A DNA stretch of 64,000 bases from Fidelibacterota bacterium (GTDB lineage: Bacteria; Fidelibacterota; Marinisomatia; Marinisomatales; TCS55): the NCBI GenBank assembly GCA_029936965.1, contig JAPYRG010000001.1, forward strand, positions 88,685-152,684, read 5' to 3'. Below, piece by piece: positions 45,645-54,523 of this stretch. The position numbers were made by a program, and so were the translations under genes. Within the stretch, counting starts at the first letter, position 1, and each line of letters opens with the position of its first letter. Below the pieces are notes generated by a model. The model did no database searches. It saw nothing but the letters and a program-made list of their open reading frames with translations, and had not been told where the DNA came from.

Positions 45645-46644
45645 CTACCATATTTTTCAATTTTTGTTTTGCTGCCCATCGGGCCGTTTGGCTAAGGCCA
45701 CAATCAGGAGAAAATGATATGCGTTCTGGCTCAGAAAATTTTAAACATTTATTAACTCTTGCAGATATTTCATCTACAGATTCTATGAAGTAACTTTTAA
45801 CATCAACAATACCCACAGCAACATTTTTATACTTTGTAATTTCTTCGATAATTTCTAATTCAGCAAACTCTCTACTCGCCATTTCTACATGTATTTCATC
45901 AGCTTTCATATCCAAAAAAGATGGAAACATGGGTTTATATAAGCGAGGACTCACAGCGCGTCCCTTATAATTTCCAAAACATAAATGGATTGAAATATTA
46001 GCTTTTCCAACAATAGGTTCTATTGTTCGATTAAAAATATTAACAAATTTTAAAGGATCTTCTTTGTATGCGTAACAACTCATTGATGGTTCATCGACCG
46101 TTATTTCTTTACACCCCGAATTAACTAATTGTTCTAATTCATTTCTTACTATAGGAATAAGAGATTCTGTTATCTTATAACGATCAGAGAATTGTTTACC
46201 CGGAATAATTCTACCACTTAATGTATAAGGCCCAGGGATGCTTGCTTTAAGTATTGGGCGATTCAAAGGAGATAAGGTTTTTAGACGTTCAAAGTCTTCT
46301 ACAACACCAAGGCCATTCGGCGCATTTAACTCTCCAATTATATTATATTTTCCACGCTGATCATGTGCGGGGGGACCAAAACTCCTTGAGTTTTTCGTTG
46401 CTTTTTCAATTCCTTCAATGAGACTGTAAAAAGATAAATTAAAGTCTCTTCTTGACATCTCTCCATCTGTTATAACATCTAATCCTGCAGTTATTTGGTC
46501 TCCAATAACAATAGATACTGCATCATTAATAAGCTCATCACGATCGTATTCACCAAATGAAGAAATATTAGAAAACGCATGTTCGTACCATCCGGGGAGG
46601 GGATAGCTTCCAACAACAGTAGTTCTAAGAAGGGAATCTTTCAT
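45613..46644 (-). CDS. MetE C-terminal-domain-like methyltransferase
   Basis: A single (beta/alpha)8 domain of 343 residues starting TTVVGSYPLPGWY, with DGEMSRRDF, GPYTLSGRII, VDEPSM, a zinc site HLCFGNYKGR (His-Cys) and SPDCGLSQTARWAA (third Cys). This is the catalytic half of cobalamin-independent methionine synthase, stand-alone as in YxjG/YxjH-like and archaeal MetE relatives. Zinc activates a thiol to accept a methyl group. It lies inside a sugar operon and not with methionine genes, so an unusual thiol or methyl donor is possible. The gap to the aldolase gene is 49 bases. Confidence 0.88.
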   Translation of the reverse strand: MKDSLLRTTVVGSYPLPGWYEHAFSNISSFGEYDRDELINDAVSIVIGDQITAGLDVITDGEMSRRDFNLSFYSLIEGIEKATKNSRSFGPPAHDQRGKYNIIGELNAPNGLGVVEDFERLKTLSPLNRPILKASIPGPYTLSGRIIPGKQFSDRYKITESLIPIVRNELEQLVNSGCKEITVDEPSMSCYAYKEDPLKFVNIFNRTIEPIVGKANISIHLCFGNYKGRAVSPRLYKPMFPSFLDMKADEIHVEMASREFAELEIIEEITKYKNVAVGIVDVKSYFIESVDEISARVNKCLKFSEPERISFSPDCGLSQTARWAAKQKLKNMVDGVRKVKESL

Positions 46645-46693
46645 ATATAAATCCTATTGTTTATAATTGAGAAAAATGATTTTTAAAATAAAT

Positions 46694-47329
46694 TTATATT
46701 GATACTTCATAAATAACTTCTTTAGATAATTTAGAAATTGTATCAAAATCCGAATTTACAATTAACTTGCGGTCTACAATTTCTGTCATCCCACATGCAA
46801 TAACACAATCAAGATATAAATACTTTCTAATATTATTTGTTTTTATTCCACCAGTTGGGATAAAAGACACATTTGAATATGGGCCACTAAGTGCTTTTAG
46901 TGTTTTTACACCTCCAAAGGCCTCTGAAGGAAAGAATTTCAGCAATTTAATTGAATTATTTATTGCATTTTGTATATCGCTTGGGGTACAACATCCTGGT
47001 ATATACTTTATATTATTTTTTGAACTTTCAATAGCTATCTCTTCATCAAATCCCGGAGAGACTATGAATTCTGCACCAGCATTAATAGCAGAATGAAACT
47101 GTTTTATATTCGTAATAGTGCCAGCTCCAAGTGTGAATCTATTAAACTTAGAAAAAATTTCGAGAGATTTAATTGCTGCATCTGTGCGGAATGTTATTTC
47201 AGCACAAGTAATTCCAGAATTAAACAATGTTTCAGCAAGTAATAATGCTTTTTTAGAATCATCAATTACAATTACTGCAATAACTTTCGATTTAGATAAA
47301 GCCTGTTCTATATTATTTTTTTTAACCAT
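46694..47329 (-). CDS. KDPG/KHG-type aldolase
   Basis: The start is the ATG whose first base is 47329, 12 bases after GGAGG. An upstream ATG at 47347 is in frame but leaves no SD. The product of 211 residues has the class I aldolase motifs: AEITFRTDAAI (catalytic Glu), TLGAGTI, EFIVSPGF, IPGCCTPSDI and LLKFFPSEAFGG with the Schiff-base Lys, then FIPTGGI. It cleaves a 2-keto-3-deoxy sugar acid (phosphate) to pyruvate plus an aldehyde. Overlap of eight bases with the SDR end implies coupling. The exact substrate is unknown. Confidence 0.92.
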   Translation of the reverse strand: MVKKNNIEQALSKSKVIAVIVIDDSKKALLLAETLFNSGITCAEITFRTDAAIKSLEIFSKFNRFTLGAGTITNIKQFHSAINAGAEFIVSPGFDEEIAIESSKNNIKYIPGCCTPSDIQNAINNSIKLLKFFPSEAFGGVKTLKALSGPYSNVSFIPTGGIKTNNIRKYLYLDCVIACGMTEIVDRKLIVNSDFDTISKLSKEVIYEVSI

Positions 47330-48095
47330 TAACAGTCCATCCTCCATCTATACTTAGAACCTGTCCGGTAGTAAAGTTTGATTTATCAGACATAAAATAT
47401 ATTGCTGCCCCATCAAGATCATATGACTGACCAATTCTACCGCCATCTAAGGGTTGTTTTTTTTTTATATAGCTAATTATTTCTTTATCAGACTGTGCCC
47501 TTTCAGACATAGGGGTTGCGATTAAGCCAGGAGAAATAACATTAATACGGATATTATATTTTGAATAATATGATGCGAGTGATTTGCTTAATCCAATAAT
47601 AGCTGCTTTTGTGCAAGCATATGCATGAGTTGAAAAGAATTTTGAAGATGGTGAAAAACTTAAAACCGAACTCATATTCAATATTGCCCCTCCCCTCCCC
47701 TGGTTAATGAATTGGTTGATTATTGCTCGATTTGAGTAAAAAGTAGAATCCAAATTAATTGATTTAGTGTAATCCCATCCTTTATCAGTTACTTTGTGTA
47801 TTGGGCCATCTCCTTTGTTTCTTCCACTACCACCAGCCACATGATATAGCCCATGTACATCTCCAAATTTACCCACTGCTTGTTTTATAGCAATATTGAT
47901 AGTTTCCTGGTTAGAGGCATCGCCCTCTATAGTTATTCCATTATCACCAAATAATGCTTTGGCATCTGATAATTTTTTACTATTTCTTCCAACAACAGTT
48001 AAAAAAGCTCCTTCATTTATAAATGCTTTTACTGCTGATTTTCCAATGCCTGATGTGCCACCAACAACAATAATATTCTTTTTCTCTAATAACAT
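47322..48095 (-). CDS. Short-chain dehydrogenase/reductase, sugar-dehydrogenase-like
   Basis: A classical SDR of 257 residues: NAD(P) loop VVGGTSGIGKSAV, cofactor-binding NMSSVLSFS with catalytic Ser, active-site YACTK (Tyr and Lys), ISPGLIATPM, and the usual end TGQVLSIDGGWTVNG. GGTSGIG replaces the common TGGxxGIG, a mild variation. It is the first gene of the leftward sugar operon, and in that context probably oxidises a sugar or sugar alcohol. NAD versus NADP preference is not clear (Gly-Arg-Asn after beta-2, VVGRNSKK, suggests NADP). Confidence 0.92.
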   Translation of the reverse strand: MLLEKKNIIVVGGTSGIGKSAVKAFINEGAFLTVVGRNSKKLSDAKALFGDNGITIEGDASNQETINIAIKQAVGKFGDVHGLYHVAGGSGRNKGDGPIHKVTDKGWDYTKSINLDSTFYSNRAIINQFINQGRGGAILNMSSVLSFSPSSKFFSTHAYACTKAAIIGLSKSLASYYSKYNIRINVISPGLIATPMSERAQSDKEIISYIKKKQPLDGGRIGQSYDLDGAAIYFMSDKSNFTTGQVLSIDGGWTVNG

Positions 48096-48101
48096 AAATA
48101 T

Positions 48102-48121
48102 TTAATTACCCGCTTAATTAA
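48102..48121. promoter_or_regulatory. Dyad TTAATTA-CCCGCT-TAATTAA before the sugar operon
   Basis: A 7-bp perfect inverted repeat begins seven bases upstream of the SDR start codon and shares the core CCGCTTAATTA with the dyad at 18201-18219 (opposite strand). It may be an operator or a leader hairpin of the leftward operon. Confidence 0.35.
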
Positions 48122-48159
48122 TTATAGATGCAATGTAAAATGATTATTTATATTATAAA

Positions 48160-48172
48160 GCAATTAAATTGC
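48160..48172. promoter_or_regulatory. Palindrome GCAATT-A-AATTGC between divergent sugar operon and motA
   Basis: A perfect inverted repeat with one central base in the 125-base divergent gap, placed where a regulator could control either side. No regulator gene is in the operon. A weak -35/-10 pair overlaps (TTGCGC at 48169, ATATAA) for motA, but I do not trust it. Confidence 0.35.
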
Positions 48173-48220
48173 GCCTTATCATCTAATAATATATAAAGTA
48201 TTGAGTAATAACAGATAGTA

Positions 48221-49030
48221 ATGGATATTGGAACTATACTTGGCCTCCTTTCTGGAGTAGGAATTATTTTTCTAGGGATAATTAGACAAGATGGTGATGT
48301 GGGATGGTTTATGAATAGTAATGCCCTTCTTGTTGTTTTTGGCGGAACAATTGCAGCAGCAATGGTTAATTATCCTTTAAAAAATATTATTGGATTATTT
48401 TCTGTTGTAAAAAATGTTTTTACAAGTGAGGATCATGATTATCAAGGAATTATCGAACAGATAGTTGAAAAAGGAGAGAAAGCTAGAAAAAATGGCGTTT
48501 TATCTTTAGAAGCTGATTTACCATCTATTGAAAGTACATTTTTGCGTAATGGGATAGAGCTAGCTATTAATGAGCGTGATCCTGCGCGGTTAAGAAACTA
48601 TTTGAACTTAGAATTAAGCAATATTCAAAAAAGACATAAAATGGGGCAGGAAATATTTTTTTATTTAGGTTCTTATGCTCCAGCATTTGGGATGTTGGGG
48701 ACTGTGATGGGTTTAATTGTAATGATGAATAACTTTTCAGGTGGGAATTCTGCAGATGTAAGTAGTATGGATTTCGATATTGCACAAAAATTTTCTCAGC
48801 TACTAGGCGGCATGGGATTAGCATTAATAACCACTTTTTACGGTGTTCTTCTATCAAATTTAGTATTTCTTCCCATTGGTGGGAAGCTAGCTCGCAAATC
48901 GCAGGAAGAAATGATGCTCAAGAGCATTGTAGTTGAGGGAATAATAAGCATCCACTCTAAAGAGCACCCACTCCTAATGCGAGAAAAATTGATGACATTT
49001 GTTCCACAATCGTCTCGTAAGGATGATTAA
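48221..49030 (+). CDS. motA: MotA-type proton channel subunit
   Basis: Four TM helices in 269 residues with the MotA/TolQ/ExbB pattern. N-terminal DIGTILGLLSGVGIIFLGI and NALLVVFGGTIAAAMVNYP are two helices followed by a 100-residue cytoplasmic domain containing ESTFLRNGIELAI. The second pair contains AFGMLGTVMGLIVMM (conserved Pro/Gly region) and GMGLALITTFYGVLLSNLVFLP. It forms the 5:2 stator with MotB, converting proton or sodium flow to torque. It is followed by motB after three bases. No other flagellar gene is in the window. Confidence 0.93.
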   Translation: MDIGTILGLLSGVGIIFLGIIRQDGDVGWFMNSNALLVVFGGTIAAAMVNYPLKNIIGLFSVVKNVFTSEDHDYQGIIEQIVEKGEKARKNGVLSLEADLPSIESTFLRNGIELAINERDPARLRNYLNLELSNIQKRHKMGQEIFFYLGSYAPAFGMLGTVMGLIVMMNNFSGGNSADVSSMDFDIAQKFSQLLGGMGLALITTFYGVLLSNLVFLPIGGKLARKSQEEMMLKSIVVEGIISIHSKEHPLLMREKLMTFVPQSSRKDD

Positions 49031-49033
49031 TAT

Positions 49034-49759
49034 ATGTCTGCTGATTCATATGGAATGTCTGCTGAAGAAGCAAAAGCTAAAAGTACAGCATGGGCAGTTA
49101 CTTATGCTGATTTAGTAACTTTATTATTAACATTCTTTATTTTACTATTAGTAATTCTTAATGATGCAGAAAAGCATATTGATAGGGTAATTAATATGCT
49201 TTTAGACGAAACCTATAAAGAATTAAAAGAGAATATTGAGTCTTCCTATGTTTCTGTTGATCGCGTGACAAAAGGTGTAAAAATTACTATGGCAAGTGGT
49301 CGTTTATTTAAATCAATGGATGATGATGTTCAGCCTTTAGTTTACCCTCTTTTAAGGCAAATTGGTGGAATTGTACGCGTATCAAAATTGTTAAATGTAT
49401 ATGATGATGATAGATTTGCGAAGTTGTTGAGCGCAATTGAAAAAAGAGGAGGTTTTCTTAATGTAGAAATTAGATGTGAGGGGCATACAGATGATTTGCC
49501 ATTACCTAAAAATGCTATATACCAAAGCAATTGGGACCTATCCACAGCAAGAGCATTAAATATTGTTAAACTTCTAAGCGATTTTTCAAAAATTCCTGAA
49601 AGTAAATTTTCTGCAATGGGATATGGAGAATACCGTCCTGTTTTACCAGTTAGTTCAATAGGGAAAAACTCTGTTGATCTTAGAAAGGCAAGAGCAAAGA
49701 ACCGCAGGGTTGAAATATATATGGATGCTTTTATTAGACAAAATACATTGACTAATTAA
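49034..49759 (+). CDS. motB: MotB-type stator protein with OmpA domain
   Basis: Residues 18-45 are the single TM with WAVTYADLVTLLLTFFILLL; Asp26 is the conserved ion-carrying residue. A linker (about 50-120) leads to an OmpA/MotB peptidoglycan-binding domain: EIRCEGHTDDLPLP, NWDLSTARALNIVKLL, GYGEYRPV, NRRVEIYM. Length 241 fits MotB. The family anchors the stator to the cell wall. Together with the adjacent motA it is a complete stator pair; the motor it drives is not seen here and could be flagellar or gliding. Confidence 0.93.
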   Translation: MSADSYGMSAEEAKAKSTAWAVTYADLVTLLLTFFILLLVILNDAEKHIDRVINMLLDETYKELKENIESSYVSVDRVTKGVKITMASGRLFKSMDDDVQPLVYPLLRQIGGIVRVSKLLNVYDDDRFAKLLSAIEKRGGFLNVEIRCEGHTDDLPLPKNAIYQSNWDLSTARALNIVKLLSDFSKIPESKFSAMGYGEYRPVLPVSSIGKNSVDLRKARAKNRRVEIYMDAFIRQNTLTN

Positions 49760-49769
49760 TAATATATTA

Positions 49770-50354
49770 ATGAAACAATTATTTTTTCTACTCTTTTTTA
49801 TATCAATTGGACTATTTGCCCAAACTACAGAGGTAATAAAAAAAACAGCTATCTATATTAAGCCCAATAATAACAAGGATAATATTGTTGGAGAAATATT
49901 CCCCGGATCTTCTTTAACAAAATTAAAAAAAGATAAATCTGGTAAATTTGTTAAGGCCACAATAGAATTTTATATTCCTGTTGAGTCTCTTCTTGAGGGG
50001 CGCGTATCTCATGAGGTTGGTATTACACAAACCGCTGATAATGCAAAATATAAATTAATTTCTTCTAATAAAAATGGAAATCAAATTGAGATAAAATTGC
50101 GCGTTGCAAATAGTAGCCATTCTAAAGAATTAGATTTTTCTGCAATGGCATTATTAAAAGCTATTGGTTATGGGAATAATAAAGGAGAGCTTAATCCATT
50201 TAAAGGCAAACATCAGGGTTTGGCAATAATTTCTCCTAGAGATCATGTGATTGCAGAATTATATTATGACTTTAAATCAAAACCAAAGAATATTGAATTG
50301 GTTTGTATGGGAAAACTTGGAGGTGATAGAGTATACTATAATTTAGGGTTTTAA
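49770..50354 (+). CDS. Exported protein of unknown function next to motAB
   Basis: Signal peptide MKQLFFLLFFISIGLFAQ, then 176 residues. Residues 20-75 (KKTAIYIKPNNNKDNIVGEI, SSLTKLKKDKSGKFVKATIEF) look like a bacterial SH3-type domain, and the rest is beta-rich and DUF4352-like in pattern. I do not recognise a named family. It follows motB by ten bases and converges on ftsB with two bases between the stops. A cell-wall or stator accessory role is possible. Confidence 0.7.
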   Translation: MKQLFFLLFFISIGLFAQTTEVIKKTAIYIKPNNNKDNIVGEIFPGSSLTKLKKDKSGKFVKATIEFYIPVESLLEGRVSHEVGITQTADNAKYKLISSNKNGNQIEIKLRVANSSHSKELDFSAMALLKAIGYGNNKGELNPFKGKHQGLAIISPRDHVIAELYYDFKSKPKNIELVCMGKLGGDRVYYNLGF

Positions 50355-50356
50355 GA

Positions 50357-50695
50357 CTATTTTGAATCTTTTTCAATTACCTTAAACACTTTTTCACCCT
50401 TTTTTGCCATTCTATACCTTTCTCGTGCAAGCTGTTCAATATATTTAAGATCATAGCTAAGTTTTGTTTTTTCTTCTTCCAATAGCTGTTTTTTCTCTCT
50501 CAGGAAAGATATTGTAGATTGTATTTTTTCTTTTTCTGATCGTAATTGATATAGTTGATATAAACCATGATCTCCAAAGAAAAAAATGATAAGCAGCATT
50601 AATGAACCAAGAACAAGAATCGCACGAATCAATTGTTGTTGAAACCTAGTTGAATTAAAATTTCCTCTTTTTTTTGATCTATAGCTACGTCTCAT
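50357..50695 (-). CDS. ftsB: FtsB/DivIC-family septum protein
   Basis: A basic cytoplasmic tail ([18 protein letters not shown]), one TM near residues 25-45 ([17 protein letters not shown]), then a coiled coil (about 50-85; [22 protein letters not shown]) and the conserved end [20 protein letters not shown], typical of FtsB/DivIC. It acts with FtsL and FtsQ in the divisome to activate septal wall synthesis. The start overlaps the enolase stop by 11 bases; eno-ftsB linkage is also known in Proteobacteria and supports the call. Confidence 0.9.
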   Translation of the reverse strand: MRRSYRSKKRGNFNSTRFQQQLIRAILVLGSLMLLIIFFFGDHGLYQLYQLRSEKEKIQSTISFLREKKQLLEEEKTKLSYDLKYIEQLARERYRMAKKGEKVFKVIEKDSK

Positions 50696-51977
50696 AATGA
50701 CCTAAAACTTCTAATCCTGGATATTTGGATTTATTAGATAGATTCTCTTCAATTCTAAGAAGTTGATTATATTTACAGGTACGATCAGTGCGTGACACAC
50801 TACCTGTTTTAATTTGTCCAACTCCACATGCAACAGCTAAATCTGCTATAGTCGTATCTTCTGTTTCACCTGATCTATGAGAAATTATTACACCAAAATT
50901 AGTTTTCTTAGCCAGATCTATAGCTTCTAGGGTTTCTGTTAAAGATCCAATTTGATTTAATTTAATTAAAATTGCATTCATAGCTTTCAAATCAATCGCT
51001 TTCTTTAATCGATTTATATTTGTAACTGTTAAATCATCACCTACAATTTGGATTTTATTTCCTAGCTCTTCATTAATTGACGCCCAACCATCCCAATCAT
51101 TTTCAGCTAGGCCATCTTCAATAGAAATTATAGGATATTTATTAATCAGATTTTTATAATATGAAATCATTTGATCAGATGTTAAAGATTTGTTTTCTGA
51201 TTTTATTATATATTTATTTTTATCAAAAATTTCACTTGCAGCAACATCTAATGCTATATAAATATCCTCACCAGCTTTATAACCAGCTTTATCTGTTGCA
51301 GTTAAAATAACCTCTATTGCTTCTTCATTCGATTTCAAATTAGGAGCAAAGCCACCTTCGTCCCCAACCGCAGTATTAAGATCACGGTCCTTAAGGACTA
51401 TTTTTAATTGATGGAAAATCTCAGTCCCCATTTGTAATGCTGTAGAAAAAGACTTTGCACCAATAGGGAAAACCATAAATTCTTGAAAATCTATATTATT
51501 ATCTGCATGACTGCCCCCATTAATAATATTCATCATCGGTATCGGCATTGTATATATTCTATCTTTGTTTAGATATTCATACAGAGGTTTATTCTTAGCA
51601 TTTGATGCGGACTTTGCTACTGCCAGTGAAACCCCAAGTATTGAATTTGCGCCAAGATATGATTTATTTGAAGTCCCATCTAATGAAATCATTGTATCAT
51701 CAATATTCTTTTGATTGAACGCATCTAGGCCTATTATTGCATCAGCAATAATTGTATTAACATTCTCAACAGCTTTTTTTACACCTTTTCCTAGATAACG
51801 TAAACTATCATTATCTCGCAGTTCAATGGCCTCATGTTTTCCTGTAGAAGCACCAGAGGGTACTGCAGCGCGACCAAAAGCGCCATTTGAAAGGAAAACA
51901 TCAACTTCAACAGTAGGGTTTCCTCGAGAATCCAATATTTCACGAGCAATTATTTTATGAATGCTTGAATTATACAT
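50685..51977 (-). CDS. eno: Enolase
   Basis: The full-length enolase (430 residues) begins [20 protein letters not shown] and has [15 protein letters not shown], the metal ligands in [18 protein letters not shown], and VGDDLTVTN, the catalytic Lys in [14 protein letters not shown], and [18 protein letters not shown]. It interconverts 2-phosphoglycerate and phosphoenolpyruvate in glycolysis and gluconeogenesis. The gene is followed by ftsB in the same transcript. Nothing unusual in the active site. Confidence 0.97.
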   Translation of the reverse strand: MYNSSIHKIIAREILDSRGNPTVEVDVFLSNGAFGRAAVPSGASTGKHEAIELRDNDSLRYLGKGVKKAVENVNTIIADAIIGLDAFNQKNIDDTMISLDGTSNKSYLGANSILGVSLAVAKSASNAKNKPLYEYLNKDRIYTMPIPMMNIINGGSHADNNIDFQEFMVFPIGAKSFSTALQMGTEIFHQLKIVLKDRDLNTAVGDEGGFAPNLKSNEEAIEVILTATDKAGYKAGEDIYIALDVAASEIFDKNKYIIKSENKSLTSDQMISYYKNLINKYPIISIEDGLAENDWDGWASINEELGNKIQIVGDDLTVTNINRLKKAIDLKAMNAILIKLNQIGSLTETLEAIDLAKKTNFGVIISHRSGETEDTTIADLAVACGVGQIKTGSVSRTDRTCKYNQLLRIEENLSNKSKYPGLEVLGHYET

Positions 51978-52090
51978 TTAATAAGTAATCTAATTTGTCC
52001 ATATTATATTTAATAGCTATCTAATATTAATAATAAAGCTTATAAAAAATTGGAACAAATCACCTATACATATTCGTTAAATTCAGTTGT

Positions 52091-53056
52091 ATGATCACTA
52101 TTGATAGATTCAATAATAACTTTTCAGATGAATGGGAAAAAATTGTTCAACATTCAAATAATGGAACTCTTTTTCATACAAGAAAGTTTTTATCATATCA
52201 TTCTAAGAAAAGGTTTATTGATCATAGTCTAATTTTTTATAAAAACAATAAACCCTTAAGTATTTTTCCTGCCGTTGAAACAATTGAATCAGATAAAAAA
52301 GTTCTAGTTTCGCATCCAGGAGCATCAATGGGATCTTTTGTTACCCCAGTAGATCTTTCTTTTAGCGATGCGCTTCAATTAGTAAATCAATTAAATATAT
52401 ATATAAAAAAACAAAAGTTTTCTGGAATTAGAATAACTTTACCTCCAATTATTTATAATAAAAGAAAAACAAATTATATTGATTATTCTTTGCTCAGATA
52501 TGGATATAAATATGAAAAACGAGAAGTTAGCAGCATCCTTTTTTTAGAGGATTCTATAGAAGAGAATGTAAATAAATTTAGGCCTTCACATAGGCAAGCG
52601 TTACGCAAAGCTCAGCGTTTAGGCTTAATTATTAAGAATAGTGATGATTTCAATTCATTTTATAATATTTTAAAAAAGAATCTTAAGAATCGTCATAATG
52701 TAAACCCTACGCACACTGTTGATGAATTATTAAAACTTAAAAAATTATTCCCCAAAAATATTTTACTTCACGCGGCTTTCTTAGATAATAAAATGATAGG
52801 TGGTGTCATTAACTTTATTGCAAATAATAATGTCATTCTTGCATTTTATATTAGCCACGATGAAAACTATCAAGAATATAGACCAATTAATTTATTGTTT
52901 TATGAAATATTGAAAGATGCAATTAATAATAATTTCAAAGTTTTTGATTTTGGAATATTTACTGTAAACGAAAAACCAAATATGGGGTTAGCTAAGTTTA
53001 AAGAAAACTTTGGATCTAGTGGAATTTTTAGAGATACATTGGCTTTTCATTTCTAA
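52091..53056 (+). CDS. FemAB/GNAT-type acyltransferase in polysaccharide cluster
   Basis: A 321-residue protein with tandem GNAT-like halves: NNGTLFHTRKFLSYHSKKRF, then FRPSHRQALRKAQRLGLII (conserved RxxxRKAxR), and DNKMIGGVINFIANNNVILAFYIS, NLLFYEILKDAINNNFKVFDFG near the C-terminus. These match the FemAB/CelD-like family found with exosortase and capsule loci, which transfers amino-acyl or acyl groups onto cell-wall precursors or sugars. It begins a rightward run with a flippase six bases downstream. The donor is unknown. Confidence 0.82.
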   Translation: MITIDRFNNNFSDEWEKIVQHSNNGTLFHTRKFLSYHSKKRFIDHSLIFYKNNKPLSIFPAVETIESDKKVLVSHPGASMGSFVTPVDLSFSDALQLVNQLNIYIKKQKFSGIRITLPPIIYNKRKTNYIDYSLLRYGYKYEKREVSSILFLEDSIEENVNKFRPSHRQALRKAQRLGLIIKNSDDFNSFYNILKKNLKNRHNVNPTHTVDELLKLKKLFPKNILLHAAFLDNKMIGGVINFIANNNVILAFYISHDENYQEYRPINLLFYEILKDAINNNFKVFDFGIFTVNEKPNMGLAKFKENFGSSGIFRDTLAFHF

Positions 53057-53062
53057 AATATT

Positions 53063-54523
53063 TTGCAAAAAGAAATAATAAGTTTATCAAAAAATACACT
53101 AATATATGGTTTGGGGCATATATTAGCTCGAGTTGTTACTTTTTTATTACTTCCATTATATACAAATGTATTTACACCCGATGAATATGGTATTATATCA
53201 TTAGCATATGTCATAATGGGATTCATGAGTGTAGTAATGCATTATGGTTTAGATGCAGCACTTATGAAAAGATATGTTCAATCTGATTTAATAGAAAAAA
53301 CTGTTTATTTTAGTTCAGCATGGGTTTCCTTTTTTATTACTTCTATTTCTTTTGGTGTGATTATAACTTTTTTAAGGAAGTTTTTTTCCCCCATATTACT
53401 TGGCACTAATGATGATAGGTTAATTCTATTAGTTGGGTGGATTATTGCTTTAGATGTAATGTGGTCTATACCTCAATTGATATTTAGAGCTGAAGATAAA
53501 CCGTTTGCATACATAGTATTTAGTTTGATAAATGTGATTGGATCATTATTACTTAATATTTTATTTGTACTGCAATTTAAAATGGGGGTCTATGGTGTTT
53601 TATTAAGCAATTTTATCATTTCAACTATCCTTTTTATTATAACAATTCCATTTATTTATAATCGCATCAATTTTAAAAAAGCATCTATTTCTTCATGGAG
53701 GAAAATGATGAAATTTGGGCTTCCTTTCTTGCCATCCGGTGTTTTTGCGATGATGATGGAATTAGCTGACAGATATATATTGAAACAAATGACAGATTTA
53801 TACACAGTTGGTATTTATAGCTCAGGTTATAAATTAGGCATGTTAATGATGTTGATTGTCATGGGCTTCAATATGGCATGGCAACCATTTTTTTTGAAAA
53901 TGGGTGTAGAAGATGAATATAAACCTTTATATGCTAGAATTAATTCTTATGTATTTGCTTTATTAGGATTTATATGGGTTATATTACTTTTATGGGTTGA
54001 TAATATTGTTAGGATGAAATTTGGAAATATTTCATTATATGGAGAACAATATTGGCCTTCAACATTAATAGTACCTTGGATATCTCTAGGCTATGTTTTT
54101 TATGGATTGTATTTAATGCAATTGCCTGGAGTTTTTCATCAAGAAAAGTCATTATGGATAGCTATCTCTAGGGCTATAGGGGCTATTAGCAATATTATAT
54201 TTAATCTTTATTTGATTCCTAAATATGGAGGACAAGGGGCCGCAATAGCAACTTGTATGTCTTTCATAATAATGTTCGTAATAATGTTCATGGTTAATAG
54301 TCGTTTATTTCCTATTTCATATGAATGGGGTCGTATAATTAGAATAATTTTTACGATGAGTATTATCTCTTTTTTATATTATATAAGTAGTCAGGATTAT
54401 ACAAATAAGTATATTTTAACATTATACTATCCTTTTGCTTTATTATTAACTGGTTTTTTGTATAAAAGTGAGGTAAAAATTATAAAAAAAACTATTAATC
54501 TTTGGCCGAAAGAACAGAAGTGA
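53063..54523 (+). CDS. Wzx-type polysaccharide flippase
   Basis: Fourteen predicted TM helices in 486 residues; start TTG 53063. The opening NTLIYGLGHILARVVTFLLLPLYTN (cited in part) with the FTPDEYGIISLAYV stretch is the Polysacc_synt/Wzx family signature, and FGLPFLPSGVFAMMMELADRYIL starts the second half. It flips undecaprenyl-linked oligosaccharide across the inner membrane. It follows a FemAB-like gene and precedes (overlapping by 29 bases tail to tail) a leftward glycosyltransferase. Confidence 0.9.
   Translation: MQKEIISLSKNTLIYGLGHILARVVTFLLLPLYTNVFTPDEYGIISLAYVIMGFMSVVMHYGLDAALMKRYVQSDLIEKTVYFSSAWVSFFITSISFGVIITFLRKFFSPILLGTNDDRLILLVGWIIALDVMWSIPQLIFRAEDKPFAYIVFSLINVIGSLLLNILFVLQFKMGVYGVLLSNFIISTILFIITIPFIYNRINFKKASISSWRKMMKFGLPFLPSGVFAMMMELADRYILKQMTDLYTVGIYSSGYKLGMLMMLIVMGFNMAWQPFFLKMGVEDEYKPLYARINSYVFALLGFIWVILLLWVDNIVRMKFGNISLYGEQYWPSTLIVPWISLGYVFYGLYLMQLPGVFHQEKSLWIAISRAIGAISNIIFNLYLIPKYGGQGAAIATCMSFIIMFVIMFMVNSRLFPISYEWGRIIRIIFTMSIISFLYYISSQDYTNKYILTLYYPFALLLTGFLYKSEVKIIKKTINLWPKEQK

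Noticed and set aside
41643-48095. Sulfoquinovose Entner-Doudoroff pathway
   Set aside because: SDR, lactonase-like and aldolase genes invite it, but there is no sulfoquinovosidase or dehydratase, and the MetE-like, ROK and SIS genes do not belong.
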